NCBI GenBank assembly: GCA_022701825.1
Contig: JAKONR010000068.1
Span: 1 to 46,184 of the forward strand
Direction of reading: 5' to 3'
DNA from: Hymenobacteraceae bacterium
GTDB lineage: Bacteria > Bacteroidota > Bacteroidia > Cytophagales > Hymenobacteraceae
DNA: 46,184 nucleotides
Shown: one piece after another, positions 6,764-14,492 of the stretch
Layout: every line of letters begins with the position of its first letter
How positions within the stretch are numbered: position 1 is the first letter of the stretch
Made by a program: the position numbers and the translations under genes
Notes under the pieces: model-generated
What the model saw: only the letters and a program-made list of their open reading frames with translations
What the model was told of the DNA's origin: nothing
Databases searched by the model: none

Positions 6764-9226
6764 TCACTCCTTATCAAACCGGGCCAGGACCAGCGGGAAA
6801 ATCACCAGCTCGCCAAACATCGCCCCCACGATGGAAACCGCCGTGAGCAGCCCAAACAGCTGCACCGTTTTGAGCGAGCCGAGCATCATAAACGCGTAGC
6901 CACCCAGCAGAATGGCCCCCGTGAGCACAATGGCCGGCCCCACGTGCCGGATGGTGGCCAGCCGCGCCGCTGCCGGCCCCAGCGCCCGCCGCTGCCGCTG
7001 GTAGTGGTGCATAAAATGCACCGTGTCATCGACGCTCAAACTCAGCACGATGGCCGCGATGCTAGCCGTGGCCGTGTCGAGCGCAATGCCCGCCCAGCCC
7101 ATAAAGCCCAGCACCACCAGCACCGGAAACAGGTTGGGCAGCACCGTGAGCAAGGCCAGCCGCCAACTGCGCACCAGCGCCCACACCAGCCCCAGCACCA
7201 CCACCAAAGACCAGCCCAGGCTGCTGGTTTGCGAGCGCGTGACATACTGCGTAATCGCCGCGTATAGGGGCTGGTAGCCCGCCGGCTCCACCGTGGCCAC
7301 CGGCCCCAGCACGCGGCCGGCCACCCGCCGCACGGCCGCCATTTGGGCGCTCAATTGCCGGGCCGAGAGCATGGGGCCGGCCAGCGTGAGGCGGCCCACT
7401 CGGCCATCGGGGCTGGCAAACTGCGCCAGCAGCGCCGGGTACTCGGCGGCCAGGCGCTCGTGCGTGAGGCGCAGCGCGCCGCGGCTGCCCAGTGCCGCCT
7501 GCGTGCGGCGGCCCGGCCCCAGCCGCGCCTCCAGCCCCGCCCGGTAGAGCTGCGCAAAGCCAAAAACCCGCCCCACGCCCGGCCGCCGCCGCAGCGAGTC
7601 GGCCAGCGCCTCGGTGGCCTGCACTACCTCGGGGCTGTGCAGCGTGAGGCCGGTGCGCGGGCGCACCAGCAGCTCTAGCGGCATGTAGGCGCCCCAGGCG
7701 CGTTCGAGGGCTTGGTGGCTGCGCACCACGGGGCTGTTACTCGGAAAATAGCCCAGCGTGTAGGTATCGGCCCGCAGGCGCGGCAGGCCCGCCGCCAGCC
7801 CCAGCACCAGCGCGCCCACCAGCAGCGTGAGCGCCCGGCGGTGCCCCAAAACCCAGCCGTAGAGCCGCGCCAGTGCCGCGCTGGTGCGGGCGGTGATGGA
7901 GGAGTTAGAAGAATTAAAAATGAGAAAATTAAAAACTAAAAATGGGCGGGTGGCTCGTGGCTGGTCAGAAAAACGGCCGCTGCCAGCGGCTTCCCCAACC
8001 TCCTCATTTTTAATTTTTAATTCATAATTTTTAATTCTCCTAATTCCCGCCAGGGGCAGCAGCCACACGCCCAGCCCAAACGTGAGCACCAGGCACCACG
8101 CAATGCCCACGCCCGAAAACAGCCCGAACGTGCGCAAAATCGGCATCGGCGAGCTGAGCAGCGCCAGAAACCCCGCCACGTTGGTGAGCATGGTGGCCGC
8201 GCACGGAAACAGCATCTCGCTGAGCGCCGCGAGGGCCAGGTTTTTGGGCGAGGAAGTGGCCAGCGGCTCGCCGGGCGGCGCGGCCAACTGCTGCATCTCG
8301 TTGATAACGTGGAGCGCATCCATGAGCCCGAGCAGGATGATGACCACCGGCAGCAGCACCGTGAGCAGATTGAGGCGGTAGCCCAGCGCGCCGTACAGGC
8401 CCAGCGTGAGGTAGGTGGCCGTGCCCACGATGCCCAGCGCGTAGAGCACCAGCACGCCGCGCCGGTACAGCGCCCAGAGCAGCAAAAACATCAGCCCGAA
8501 GCCGATGCCCAGGAAGAAGCCGAAGTCGCGCTGCGACAGCTCGTTGAGGCCCGCGTATACCACGCCCACGCCGCCCAGCCAGGCTTGTTTATCCAAGGCA
8601 AAATGGCGGCCCACCGTGGCCCGCACCTGCGCCAGCACGGCCCCGCGCTGGTTGTCAAAATCGGGCAGGTTGCGCAGCGTAATCAGCAGGCGGGCGGTGC
8701 GGTAGTCGGGCGTGAATAGCTGGTCGCGCAGGGTGGGCTGCCGGGCCAGCGCGGCGCGTAGGGTGGCGCTGTCGAGGCCCGCGCCGAGCAGGGGCGCGGT
8801 GCCACCGAGGCCGCCTGCCGGGGTGCGTAGCACGGCCGGGCTCAGCACGGCTTGTACGCTGGGCAGGGCCGCGAGGGCCGTGCTGAGCGCCGCCAGCCGG
8901 CGCTGGTTGGCGGGTGCGAGCAGCGTGCGGGCCGAGTCCCGCACGGCCACTATTACCACCTCGTCGTTGCCAAAAAGCCGCTGAAACGCCCGGTAGCTTC
9001 GCAGCGCTGGGTCGCCTTCCAGAAACCAGATGCGCAGGCTATTATCAACCCGCACCGCCGCCCGCACGCCGGGCCACAGCGCCAGCAGCGCGCTCAGCAA
9101 TGCGGCCAGAAACCAGTAGCGCACCCGGTGCAACCCCATGATAATAGTAGCCGCCGTGGGCATACGCAAAAGGCCGCCGCTACGAAAGCGTAGTAGCCGC
9201 TGCCGCCACGAAGTAACGGTGGCCAC
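6764..9226 (-). CDS. MMPL/RND-family exporter with an in-frame repeat insertion
   Basis: An 820-residue inner-membrane protein made of two homologous halves, each with one membrane helix, a periplasmic domain of ~170-200 residues and a bundle of five or six helices. Marks of the MMPL/sterol-sensing RND group are the LPVVIILLGLMDALHVINEM and SIAAIVLSLSVDDTVHFMHHY segments, whose Asp residues sit where the proton-relay residues of these pumps lie. Such proteins export lipids or hydrophobic compounds by proton motive force; the cargo is unknown, and proximity to the 9.4-18.6 kb cluster is only suggestive. Residues ~394-442 (IRRIKNYELKIKNEE and on) are encoded by an AT-rich palindrome inserted between the two halves without breaking the frame. 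The ATG at 9226 is the only good start. Confidence 0.85.
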   Translation of the reverse strand: MATVTSWRQRLLRFRSGGLLRMPTAATIIMGLHRVRYWFLAALLSALLALWPGVRAAVRVDNSLRIWFLEGDPALRSYRAFQRLFGNDEVVIVAVRDSARTLLAPANQRRLAALSTALAALPSVQAVLSPAVLRTPAGGLGGTAPLLGAGLDSATLRAALARQPTLRDQLFTPDYRTARLLITLRNLPDFDNQRGAVLAQVRATVGRHFALDKQAWLGGVGVVYAGLNELSQRDFGFFLGIGFGLMFLLLWALYRRGVLVLYALGIVGTATYLTLGLYGALGYRLNLLTVLLPVVIILLGLMDALHVINEMQQLAAPPGEPLATSSPKNLALAALSEMLFPCAATMLTNVAGFLALLSSPMPILRTFGLFSGVGIAWCLVLTFGLGVWLLPLAGIRRIKNYELKIKNEEVGEAAGSGRFSDQPRATRPFLVFNFLIFNSSNSSITARTSAALARLYGWVLGHRRALTLLVGALVLGLAAGLPRLRADTYTLGYFPSNSPVVRSHQALERAWGAYMPLELLVRPRTGLTLHSPEVVQATEALADSLRRRPGVGRVFGFAQLYRAGLEARLGPGRRTQAALGSRGALRLTHERLAAEYPALLAQFASPDGRVGRLTLAGPMLSARQLSAQMAAVRRVAGRVLGPVATVEPAGYQPLYAAITQYVTRSQTSSLGWSLVVVLGLVWALVRSWRLALLTVLPNLFPVLVVLGFMGWAGIALDTATASIAAIVLSLSVDDTVHFMHHYQRQRRALGPAAARLATIRHVGPAIVLTGAILLGGYAFMMLGSLKTVQLFGLLTAVSIVGAMFGELVIFPLVLARFDKE
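7901..8047. repeat. AT-rich palindromic element inserted in frame inside the RND exporter gene
   Basis: The outer 21-bp arms (7901-7921 and 8027-8047) differ at two positions, and a second 13-bp pair lies inside (TTAAAAATGAG with its complement). The arms are almost pure A/T in a gene otherwise near 70% GC. Arm to arm the element is 147 bp, exactly 49 codons, so the frame is kept. It encodes a linker between the two MMPL halves that the family does not normally have. Confidence 0.85.
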
Positions 9227-9388
9227 CGGCTCCGGACACTACCGGCCGCCGTTCCTTTAAAGTCAGATTATTGGTTGCCTAAAGCGCTTAGAATAAACAG
9301 GATGTCCTGCCGGGCGGGCAAAAGCTAACATCCGTATTCAGCAGAAATTAACCGGGCGGCCTGCCGTATTCGGCCGTTACTTCGGGCC
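9227..9388. other. Divergent intergenic region
   Basis: A 162-base gap between the exporter and the UbiA gene, which read away from each other, so both promoters should lie here. I see no clear full promoter; GTTACTTCGG just ahead of the UbiA start is a weak -7-like sequence. No gene or hairpin is evident. Confidence 0.4.
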
Positions 9389-10303
9389 ATGAAACTTCGC
9401 AACCTGGGGGCGTATCTGCAAGAACGGTTTGCGCCCGTCAACATGGGGCTGTTTGTGGTGCTGTTTTTTACGGTGCGGGGCGTGGCGAGCGTGGCCTGCG
9501 CCGAGGGCCGCTGCCCGCCGCACCCCGACGGGCCGGCGCTGGCGGCGCTCGGGGCGCTGGCTACGGTATCGTTTTTCTTTCGCCTGCGGGTGTTTGATGA
9601 AGAAAAAGACTATGCGCTCGACGCCGTGCACCACCCGCAGCGCGTGCTGCAAACCGGCCGCGTGACCTTGCCGCAGCTGCGGGCGCTGGCCTGGGCCGGC
9701 GCGGCGCTGGAGCTGGGCTGGTCGGCCGTGCGGGGAATGGATACCGTGGCGCTGTGGGCGGTAGCATTGGGCTACAGCCTGCTCATGCGCGCCGAGTTTG
9801 GCGTGGGGCAGTGGCTCAGGGCGCGGTTGGTGCTGTACGCGCTGAGCCACATGCTTATTATGCCGCTGGTTGTCTGGTGGGTATTCTCAGCTTATACCCG
9901 AGGTATACCGTTCGATTTCAAGTACCTGCCGCTGCTATGGCTGCTGAGCTTGCTGGGCGGCTTCAGCTTCGAGCTGGCGCGCAAGCTGCACGCCCCGGCC
10001 GCCGAGCGGGCGGGTGTGGACTCGTATTCGCAGGCGTTGGGCTACGGGCGGGCGCTGGGCCTCACGGTGGCCGTGCTGCTGGCGGGCGGCGCGGTGCAGG
10101 CGCTGCTGCTGCGCACCCTGCACGCCCGGCCGGTGGCCTACGCGGTGCTGGCCGGGCTGCTGGCGGCGGGCCTGGCGCTGTACGCCGTGGCCGCCCGCCG
10201 GCCCCACGAAGGCCGCCTGCGGCAGGCCGAAAGAGTGGTTTCTTTAGTCATGCTCACTTCTTACCTGGCCGTGCTGGTCGAAGTCTATGGCCTTGGCAAA
10301 TAA
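9389..10303 (+). CDS. UbiA-superfamily membrane prenyltransferase
   Basis: A 304-residue polytopic protein with about eight hydrophobic segments. The first Asp-rich motif is RVFDEEKDYALDAVHHPQRV (DxxxDxxxD, Mg-diphosphate binding), followed by LQTGRVT. The second conserved block is GFSFELARKLHAPAAERAGV, matching the second UbiA loop. The superfamily transfers a prenyl chain from a diphosphate donor to an aromatic or glycerol-type acceptor within the membrane. Sequence alone does not say whether this is MenA-, DGGGP- or other-type; the motif spacing is not what I expect of MenA. Its stop overlaps the start of the dikinase gene by 17 bases, implying co-translation and a shared pathway. Confidence 0.82.
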   Translation: MKLRNLGAYLQERFAPVNMGLFVVLFFTVRGVASVACAEGRCPPHPDGPALAALGALATVSFFFRLRVFDEEKDYALDAVHHPQRVLQTGRVTLPQLRALAWAGAALELGWSAVRGMDTVALWAVALGYSLLMRAEFGVGQWLRARLVLYALSHMLIMPLVVWWVFSAYTRGIPFDFKYLPLLWLLSLLGGFSFELARKLHAPAAERAGVDSYSQALGYGRALGLTVAVLLAGGAVQALLLRTLHARPVAYAVLAGLLAAGLALYAVAARRPHEGRLRQAERVVSLVMLTSYLAVLVEVYGLGK

Positions 10304-12950
10304 TCAGTTGTTTGTGCCCGCTGCGCAGGCGGCGGCGCTGCCCGCCCGCGCCGCTGCGCGCCTCGGCGGCAAGGCCGCCGGCCTGCTGCGCCTGCGGGCG
10401 CTGGGCCTGCCGGTGCCCGAGTTTGCGGTGCTGCCGGTGGCCGTGTTTGAGCCGCTGCTGGCGGGCTTGCCCGTCACGCAGGAAGGCCTGGCCGAGCGGC
10501 GGGCGCGCCTGGCTGGCTGCGAGGTGCCGGCCGAAACGCGGGCGGCCCTAAAAGCCGTGCTGGCCGACTGGGATTTTCCGGCGCGGCCGGTGGCCGTGCG
10601 CTCGTCGGTGGCCGACGAGGACGGCGACGCCAACGCCTTCCCCGGCATGATGGACAGCGTACTGAGCGTCAGCGACTGGCCGGCGCTGTGGGTGGCCGTG
10701 GCGCGGGTGGCCGCCAGCGCCTACTCGGAGCGCGCGCTCACGTACCGGCGCCAGCGCGGGCTGCCGCTGGCCGCCCGCCCGGCCGTGGTGGTGCAGCGCC
10801 AGGTGGCGGCGCGGGCGGCGGGCGTGCTGTTCACCACCTTCCCCGAATACCCGCTCGAACTAGCCATTCACGCCGTGGCCGGGCTGGGCGAGGGCCTGGT
10901 GGGCGGGCAGCTGGTGCCGGAAGAGTATTATTTGCGGAAGACCGATGGACAGCTGGTGGCTTCTGAGGAGTTAAGAGTTGAGAGTGAAAAGTTAAGAGTT
11001 GAAAATGGGGAGTTGAATCAAGAAGTCATAACTCTTCACTCTCAACTCTTAACTCTTAACTCAAAACTGCTCGCCCCTACCGCGCTGGCCGACTTATACC
11101 GCTACGCCCAGCGCCTCGAAACGGCCCTAGGCGGCCCGCAGGACGTGGAATTTGCCCAGGACGAAACCGGCCAGATGTGGCTCGTGCAAACCCGCCCGCT
11201 GACCCAGCCCGTGCCCGAGGTACTGGTGTTCGACAACGCCAATATTCAGGAAAGCTACTGCGGCGTGACTACGCCGCTCACCTTCAGCTTCGCGCAGCGC
11301 GCCTACGCCACCGTGTACCGCCAAACCATGCGCACGCTGGGCCTGCCCGCCGCCACCGTGGCCGCGCACGAGGGCGTGATTACCAACCTGCTCGCCCTGC
11401 GCCAGGGGCGCATCTACTACAACCTCAATAACTGGTACCGGGGCTTGCAGCTGCTGCCGAATTTCAGCCAAAGTAAGGCCGATATGGAGCGCATGATGGG
11501 CGTGCTGGAGCCCGTGGACTTCGTGCGCGACCAGCACAAAACCCTGCCCCAAAAGCTGGCTTTGCTGCCCCGCCTGGCCCTGAACCTGGGCCGCCTGCTG
11601 GGCGAGTTTGCGCGGCTGCCGGGCCGGGTGCGCGGGTTTCAGGCGCGGTTTGAGGCCGAGTACCAGCGCTTTTACCAGCTGCCGCTGGCCGACCTCGGTG
11701 CCGACGGGCTGCTGCGCGAAATCGGGCACCTCGACCAGGCGCTGCTCACGCGCTGGACTACGCCCATCGTCAACGATTTTCGGGTGATGATGGCCCACGG
11801 CGCGGCCACCCGCCGCTTGGCCGCCTTGGGCATCGCCGACCCCGAGGAGTTTCTGAGCCGCTATTTGGCCGGTAGTCCGGCCGGGGCTAAAAACGGCCCT
11901 TCGGATGCTGCGGAGGCCGCGCCCCTAGCCAGCCTGCTGCCCGCCTTGGCTTTGCGCGATTTGGGCCAGGTGGCTCGCCAGAACTTTCCTGAACTGCTGC
12001 CACTGCTGGCCGCGCCTGGCCCCGACCTGCCGGCCCAGGTGGCGCGGCTGGCCCCGGCGTTTCAGCAGCAAGTGCGGCAATACGTGGCCCGCTACGGCGA
12101 CCGCACCATGGGCGAGCTCAAGCTCGAAACCGAAACCATGCGCACCAGCGAGGCGCTGTTTTACCAGTATTTATTGCCCTACCTGGAGGCGCCCGCGCCG
12201 CGCCCGGCGGCGGCCTCGCTGCCCGCGCAGGCCACCGCCGAGCTGGCCGGGCGCCTGCGCGGGCGCGGCTGGTGGGCGGCCCGGCAGGTGCGCGCCAGCC
12301 TGGCGGCGCTGCGCCAGGCCGTGGCCCGCCGCGAGGCGCTGCGCCTCGAGCGCACCCGGCTTTTTGGCATGTACCGGGCGGCCTACCGGCAGCTGGGGCA
12401 GCGGCTGGCGGCAGCCGGCACGCTGGCCGCGCCGCTCGATGTATTCTGGCTTACCGAAGCCGAAATAGCGGCTGCCGTGCGCACGGGCGGCCCCGCGTGG
12501 GCGGCGCGGGTGGCCGCCCGCCAGGCCGAATTTGCGGCCTACCGGGCCGCGCCCGCGCCGCCCGGCCGGCAGGTCGAGCCGGGGCGGCCGGTGGCCGCCG
12601 CCGAGGCCGCCCCGCCCGCCGATGGCTGCCTGCGCGGCACCGGCTGCTACCCCGGCCAGGTGGCGGGCGAGGTCGTGGTCATCACCGACCCGGCGCAGGC
12701 CGCGGTGGGGGCCGTGCGCGGGCGCATCGTGGCGGCGCTACGCACCGACCCCGGCTGGGCGGCGCTGTTTCCGGGGTGCCGGGCGGTGCTCATCGAGCGG
12801 GGCTCGGCACTGTCGCATTCCGTTATCTTGCTGCGCGAATTGGGCATTCCCACCATCATCAATGTGCCGGGCCTCACGCAGCACCTGCGCAGCGGCCAGC
12901 ACGTGCGCCTCGATGGCCGCGCTGGTACCGTGGAGGTGACAGCGGGATAA
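10287..12950 (+). CDS. PEP-synthase / rifampin-phosphotransferase-like dikinase with an in-frame repeat insertion
   Basis: An 887-residue cytosolic protein with three blocks. Residues ~20-320 form the ATP-grasp (PPDK N-terminal) domain: LGGKAAGLLRL, VAVRSSVADEDGDANAFPGM and QDVEFAQDETGQMWLVQTRP. A long middle region contains GVTTPLTFSFAQRAY and GRIYYNLNNWYRG. The last ~110 residues are the swivelling phosphohistidine domain, with the catalytic His near residue 844 in GSALSHSVILLRELGIPTI. There is no PEP/pyruvate-binding barrel, so the order and length fit rifampin-phosphotransferase-type enzymes, which move the beta-phosphate of ATP to a small molecule. The real acceptor is unknown. Residues ~227-262 (EELRVESEKLRVENGELNQE and on) come from an inserted palindrome within the ATP-grasp domain. 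The gene overlaps UbiA by 17 bases. Confidence 0.82.
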   Translation: MALANNQLFVPAAQAAALPARAAARLGGKAAGLLRLRALGLPVPEFAVLPVAVFEPLLAGLPVTQEGLAERRARLAGCEVPAETRAALKAVLADWDFPARPVAVRSSVADEDGDANAFPGMMDSVLSVSDWPALWVAVARVAASAYSERALTYRRQRGLPLAARPAVVVQRQVAARAAGVLFTTFPEYPLELAIHAVAGLGEGLVGGQLVPEEYYLRKTDGQLVASEELRVESEKLRVENGELNQEVITLHSQLLTLNSKLLAPTALADLYRYAQRLETALGGPQDVEFAQDETGQMWLVQTRPLTQPVPEVLVFDNANIQESYCGVTTPLTFSFAQRAYATVYRQTMRTLGLPAATVAAHEGVITNLLALRQGRIYYNLNNWYRGLQLLPNFSQSKADMERMMGVLEPVDFVRDQHKTLPQKLALLPRLALNLGRLLGEFARLPGRVRGFQARFEAEYQRFYQLPLADLGADGLLREIGHLDQALLTRWTTPIVNDFRVMMAHGAATRRLAALGIADPEEFLSRYLAGSPAGAKNGPSDAAEAAPLASLLPALALRDLGQVARQNFPELLPLLAAPGPDLPAQVARLAPAFQQQVRQYVARYGDRTMGELKLETETMRTSEALFYQYLLPYLEAPAPRPAAASLPAQATAELAGRLRGRGWWAARQVRASLAALRQAVARREALRLERTRLFGMYRAAYRQLGQRLAAAGTLAAPLDVFWLTEAEIAAAVRTGGPAWAARVAARQAEFAAYRAAPAPPGRQVEPGRPVAAAEAAPPADGCLRGTGCYPGQVAGEVVVITDPAQAAVGAVRGRIVAALRTDPGWAALFPGCRAVLIERGSALSHSVILLRELGIPTIINVPGLTQHLRSGQHVRLDGRAGTVEVTAG
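10968..11055. repeat. Palindromic element inserted in frame inside the dikinase gene
   Basis: The 25-bp arms (10968-10992 and 11031-11055) differ at one position and consist of degenerate GAGTTAAGAGTT units, which continue a little beyond the right arm. The base composition is much less GC-rich than the host gene. The translated product is a charged, coiled-coil-like peptide in a region where the ATP-grasp fold should be compact. The frame resumes correctly at the conserved LADLYRYAQRLE segment. Confidence 0.85.
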
Positions 12951-13330
12951 TCTTTACGGCAACATATGCGTATATGCTCACTCTATCGTTTTCTGAGCCA
13001 GTGCGCCGGCCAGCGGGTAGCGGAGTGCACGCCGCGGCACTTGGCCGGGGCCGGGCAGGCGGCGGCGCTAGGCGCCTCTTGCGCGCCCAAAAGCCGCCCA
13101 TCGGCCGGCTTTACCTAAGAGCGGGTTTGGAGATTTAAAGAATCGCCCTGCTTCGGCAAGCTCAGCAGGACGATTTAAAAGTGTTTTTAGCAAAATCCAA
13201 ACGAGCTCTACCTTATACTCAACTACGAATAGCTAATTATACTACCTGGGCTGGCCTGGCTTTTCTGCTGGCGAGCGGCCCTGGCTACTGCGCTTCTCTT
13301 CGCCCTTCTCGCCTTTGAAAACCCGACTCT
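12951..13330. other. Intergenic region, 380 bases
   Basis: It lies between the dikinase stop and the GNAT start. The first ~150 bases are GC-rich with no convincing gene. A nested palindrome occupies 13119-13208. The last ~120 bases are more AT-rich (TACGAATAGCTAATTATAC) and probably hold the GNAT gene promoter, but I cannot place it. The track ORF 12272-13138 running into this gap is a frame shadow. Confidence 0.5.
13119..13208. repeat. Nested palindrome, variant of family B
   Basis: Outer 13-bp arms (13119-13131 and 13196-13208) differ at two positions. Inner 11-bp arms (13141-13151 and 13165-13175) differ at one. Read on the minus strand, the inner part gives CGTCCTGCTGAGCTTGCCGA, close to the family B motif. 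It follows the dikinase gene and may fold at the end of its transcript. Confidence 0.7.
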
Positions 13331-14401
13331 ATGCCTTCTTTTCTCGACCGCTTGCCTTACCAGGGCGAGCTGCCGGCCAGCTTCGACACGGTGGGTCGGC
13401 AGCTGTATGCCGGCCTGGGCTACGCGCCCGATGATGAGCACGCCGCCCGGCTCTGCGAGCAGCTGGCGGCTACCCACGACATTATTTTCTACACCGACCA
13501 CTGGAATCTGCGCCTCGCGGGCCTGTTTCCGAAGGAGGGCGGCGAGGTCGCGTACTTCGGCTTTTGGGAAACGGCCGGGCTGCTGCCGCCTAACCAGCTG
13601 GCCTTCGACCAGCTGCGGCAGGACGCCGCCGCGCGCGGGTTTCAGCAGGTGCGGGGGCCGCTGCATTTTAGCACCTACTTCCGCTACCGGCTGCGGCTGG
13701 GGCCGGTGCCGTCGTGGAAGCAGTTTAGCCGCGAGCCCGTAAACCCGCCCTACTACCCCAGCCTACTCGAGCAGCTGGGCTTTCGGCCGGTGCTGGGCTT
13801 CGAGAGCCACTGCCTGCGCGCCAGCAGCGTGCCGCAGGTGTACGAGCAGCGGCGGGCCGTGCAGGAGCAGTTGCTGCAATCGCCCTTCGAGTTTATTCCG
13901 CTCGGGCCCGGCACCTGGGCGGCGCTCGAAGACGAGATTTTTGAGCTGGTGCACCAGGTGTTCGGCCAAAACCCCGCCTACCGGGCCGTGGGCAAAGCGC
14001 AGTTTCGCCTGCTCTACAACGAGCAGTACGCCGAGGGGCTGTGCCCGCACACGTCGGTGCTGTTTCGGCACCGCGCAAGTGGGCAGCTGGCGGCCCTCAG
14101 CCTGTGCCAGCCCAACTACCACCCGCTGGGCCGCACCGTGAGCGCGCACCCGGTTTTCACCCGCCACTATCCCTTGCTGACGCACCGCACGCTGCTGGCC
14201 AAAACCGTGGGCGTGCACCCCGATTTTCGGGGCCAGGGCCTGCAAGCCCTGCTGGCCGCCTACGCCATGCAGGAGTTTCAGGAATACTACGACGACGTGA
14301 TTTTCTGTCTTATGCGGGACGATAATCTGTCGCTCCGCTTCCTGAAAGACCTGCCTACCGAGGTGGCGTACTACGCGCTTTTTGAACGCGATGTAGCGTA
14401 A
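13331..14401 (+). CDS. GNAT-fold acyltransferase-like protein
   Basis: A 356-residue soluble protein. The C-terminal part (~residues 190-350) carries the acyl-CoA-binding motif A of GNAT enzymes: LLAKTVGVHPDFRGQGLQALLAAYAM, with the R/Q-G-x-G-L/A pattern. The N-terminal ~180 residues, including FGFWET and RGPLHFSTYFRYRL, look like a second degenerate GNAT-like unit of the kind seen in larger N-acyltransferases. The predicted role is transfer of an acyl group to an amine; the substrate is unknown. It sits between the UbiA/dikinase pair and the ligase/BtaA/phosphotransferase run, and is the last plus-strand gene of the block. Its final residues VA and its TAA stop come from a palindromic repeat. 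Confidence 0.75.
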   Translation: MPSFLDRLPYQGELPASFDTVGRQLYAGLGYAPDDEHAARLCEQLAATHDIIFYTDHWNLRLAGLFPKEGGEVAYFGFWETAGLLPPNQLAFDQLRQDAAARGFQQVRGPLHFSTYFRYRLRLGPVPSWKQFSREPVNPPYYPSLLEQLGFRPVLGFESHCLRASSVPQVYEQRRAVQEQLLQSPFEFIPLGPGTWAALEDEIFELVHQVFGQNPAYRAVGKAQFRLLYNEQYAEGLCPHTSVLFRHRASGQLAALSLCQPNYHPLGRTVSAHPVFTRHYPLLTHRTLLAKTVGVHPDFRGQGLQALLAAYAMQEFQEYYDDVIFCLMRDDNLSLRFLKDLPTEVAYYALFERDVA

Positions 14402-14492
14402 GTTTTAGCTTGCGAGCGAGCGTAGCAAGCAATGGCGCAAGCGGACGTCTGCAATCGTAGCTGCTCGCTCGCAAGCTAAAGCTTACGCTACA
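14392..14492. repeat. Palindromic repeat, family A, copy 2, providing both stop codons
   Basis: The 30-bp arms (14392-14421 and 14463-14492) differ at one position and share the family core TTTAGCTTGCGAGCGAGC. Each arm starts TGTAGCGTAA, so both convergent genes end with the same codons GTA-GCG-TAA and finish in Val-Ala-stop. The stops of the GNAT gene and of the phosphotransferase gene therefore both lie inside the element. Confidence 0.9.

Noticed and set aside
9389-10303. MenA for the menaquinone pathway
   Set aside because: It is a UbiA-superfamily member, but its motif context and its overlap with a dikinase do not support a MenA assignment, and it is far from the men genes.
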